This document shows, in pieces, positions 10,241 to 10,385 of a stretch of 10,385 nucleotides of DNA. The notes beneath the pieces are model-generated. The model worked only from the letters and a program-made list of their open reading frames with translations. It was not told the DNA's origin and searched no databases. This DNA comes from Candidatus Falkowiibacteriota bacterium (GTDB lineage: Bacteria > Patescibacteriota > Patescibacteriia > Patescibacteriales > GWE2-39-37). Made by a program: the position numbers and the translations under genes. The DNA is taken from assembly GCA_013335665.1 (NCBI GenBank), contig JAAXVE010000021.1, positions 1 to 10,385 of the forward strand. The letters run 5' to 3'. How positions within the stretch are numbered: position 1 is the stretch's first letter; each line of letters starts with the position of its first letter.

Positions 10241-10385
10241 TTAATGATCGATATCAATATTCGTTCCAAAAATCTTCTGTTTTATTACATTTTCCAACTT
10301 GTAGCGTGGATAGACATACGTACCCGGCGCTGCCTGCTGCTTCAACGGTATGACTTTATTCCTGGTTCCTATTTGGAAACAAGAA
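10241..10385 (-). CDS. 3' end of an unidentified gene (partial)
   Basis: A minus-strand reading frame enters at the window edge and ends with TAA at 10241-10243, 24 nt upstream of the Gmad2-like gene. The 48 visible residues include QIGTRNKVIPLKQQAAPG and PRYKLENVIKQKIFGTNIDID, a believable protein end. The start lies beyond the window. I recognise no domain. The close spacing suggests it is in the same operon as the envelope protein and hydrolase genes. Confidence 0.6.
   Translation of the reverse strand, partial: SCFQIGTRNKVIPLKQQAAPGTYVYPRYKLENVIKQKIFGTNIDIDH

Noticed and set aside
1..10385. CRISPR array or phage defence system
   Set aside because: No evenly spaced direct repeats and no nuclease, helicase or toxin-antitoxin pair recognisable; the Lar-like ribbons alone do not show a prophage.

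Overview
This window most likely comes from a Patescibacteria (CPR) genome, probably from the Parcubacteria side. That placement is inferred from compact genes almost entirely on the minus strand, a nucleoside diphosphate kinase (NDK) with large insertions, a ComEC-type hydrolase next to a Gmad2-like envelope protein, and a perfect CCTGCC/GGCAGG-type palindrome of a kind I recall from such genomes. No marker gene here proves it. Every gene I accept, including the tRNA, is on the minus strand, so transcription runs from high to low coordinates.

Layout in transcription order. (1) 10385-8798: the 3' end of an unidentified gene, a membrane-anchored Gmad2-like protein and a ComEC-type metallo-beta-lactamase-fold hydrolase. 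(2) 8812-8346: a promoter, a single-domain response regulator and its terminator. (3) 8322-7659: ndk and its terminator. (4) 7679-6468: a promoter, a very short ORF rich in Ile/Val/Leu, a terminator with a competing antiterminator, then four small genes of unknown function (one interrupted by an in-frame TAG) and a terminator. (5) 6459-4564: a promoter, a Leu-rich mini-ORF, an attenuator, leuA and a strong terminator. (6) 4469-738: a promoter, an aromatic-rich mini-ORF with an attenuator, a second aromatic-rich mini-ORF with its own attenuator, three small genes (two with Lar-like zinc ribbons), then chorismate mutase, prephenate dehydratase, prephenate dehydrogenase and a class I aminotransferase. 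The last four make a complete chorismate-to-Phe/Tyr branch. (7) 701-8: a good promoter, an unexplained structured stretch, a nested inverted-repeat element and tRNA-Pro(GGG).

The main discovery is a set of four ribosome-mediated attenuators in 3.6 kb. Each mini-ORF contains a run of the amino acid made by the operon below it (Phe/Tyr/Trp twice, Leu once, Ile/Val/Leu once). Each is followed by an RNA that can fold either as an intrinsic terminator or as an antiterminator. In three of them an upstream segment could also pair with, and sequester, the antiterminator arm. In three of the four the start codon lies at or within a few bases of the predicted transcription start, so these leader peptides look leaderless. 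Small Cys-rich zinc-ribbon genes sit directly behind the attenuators; in the Ile/Val/Leu unit they are the only genes controlled. This suggests a starvation-responsive class of small proteins tied to amino-acid supply. The attenuator architecture is read directly from the sequence; the function of the small proteins is unknown.
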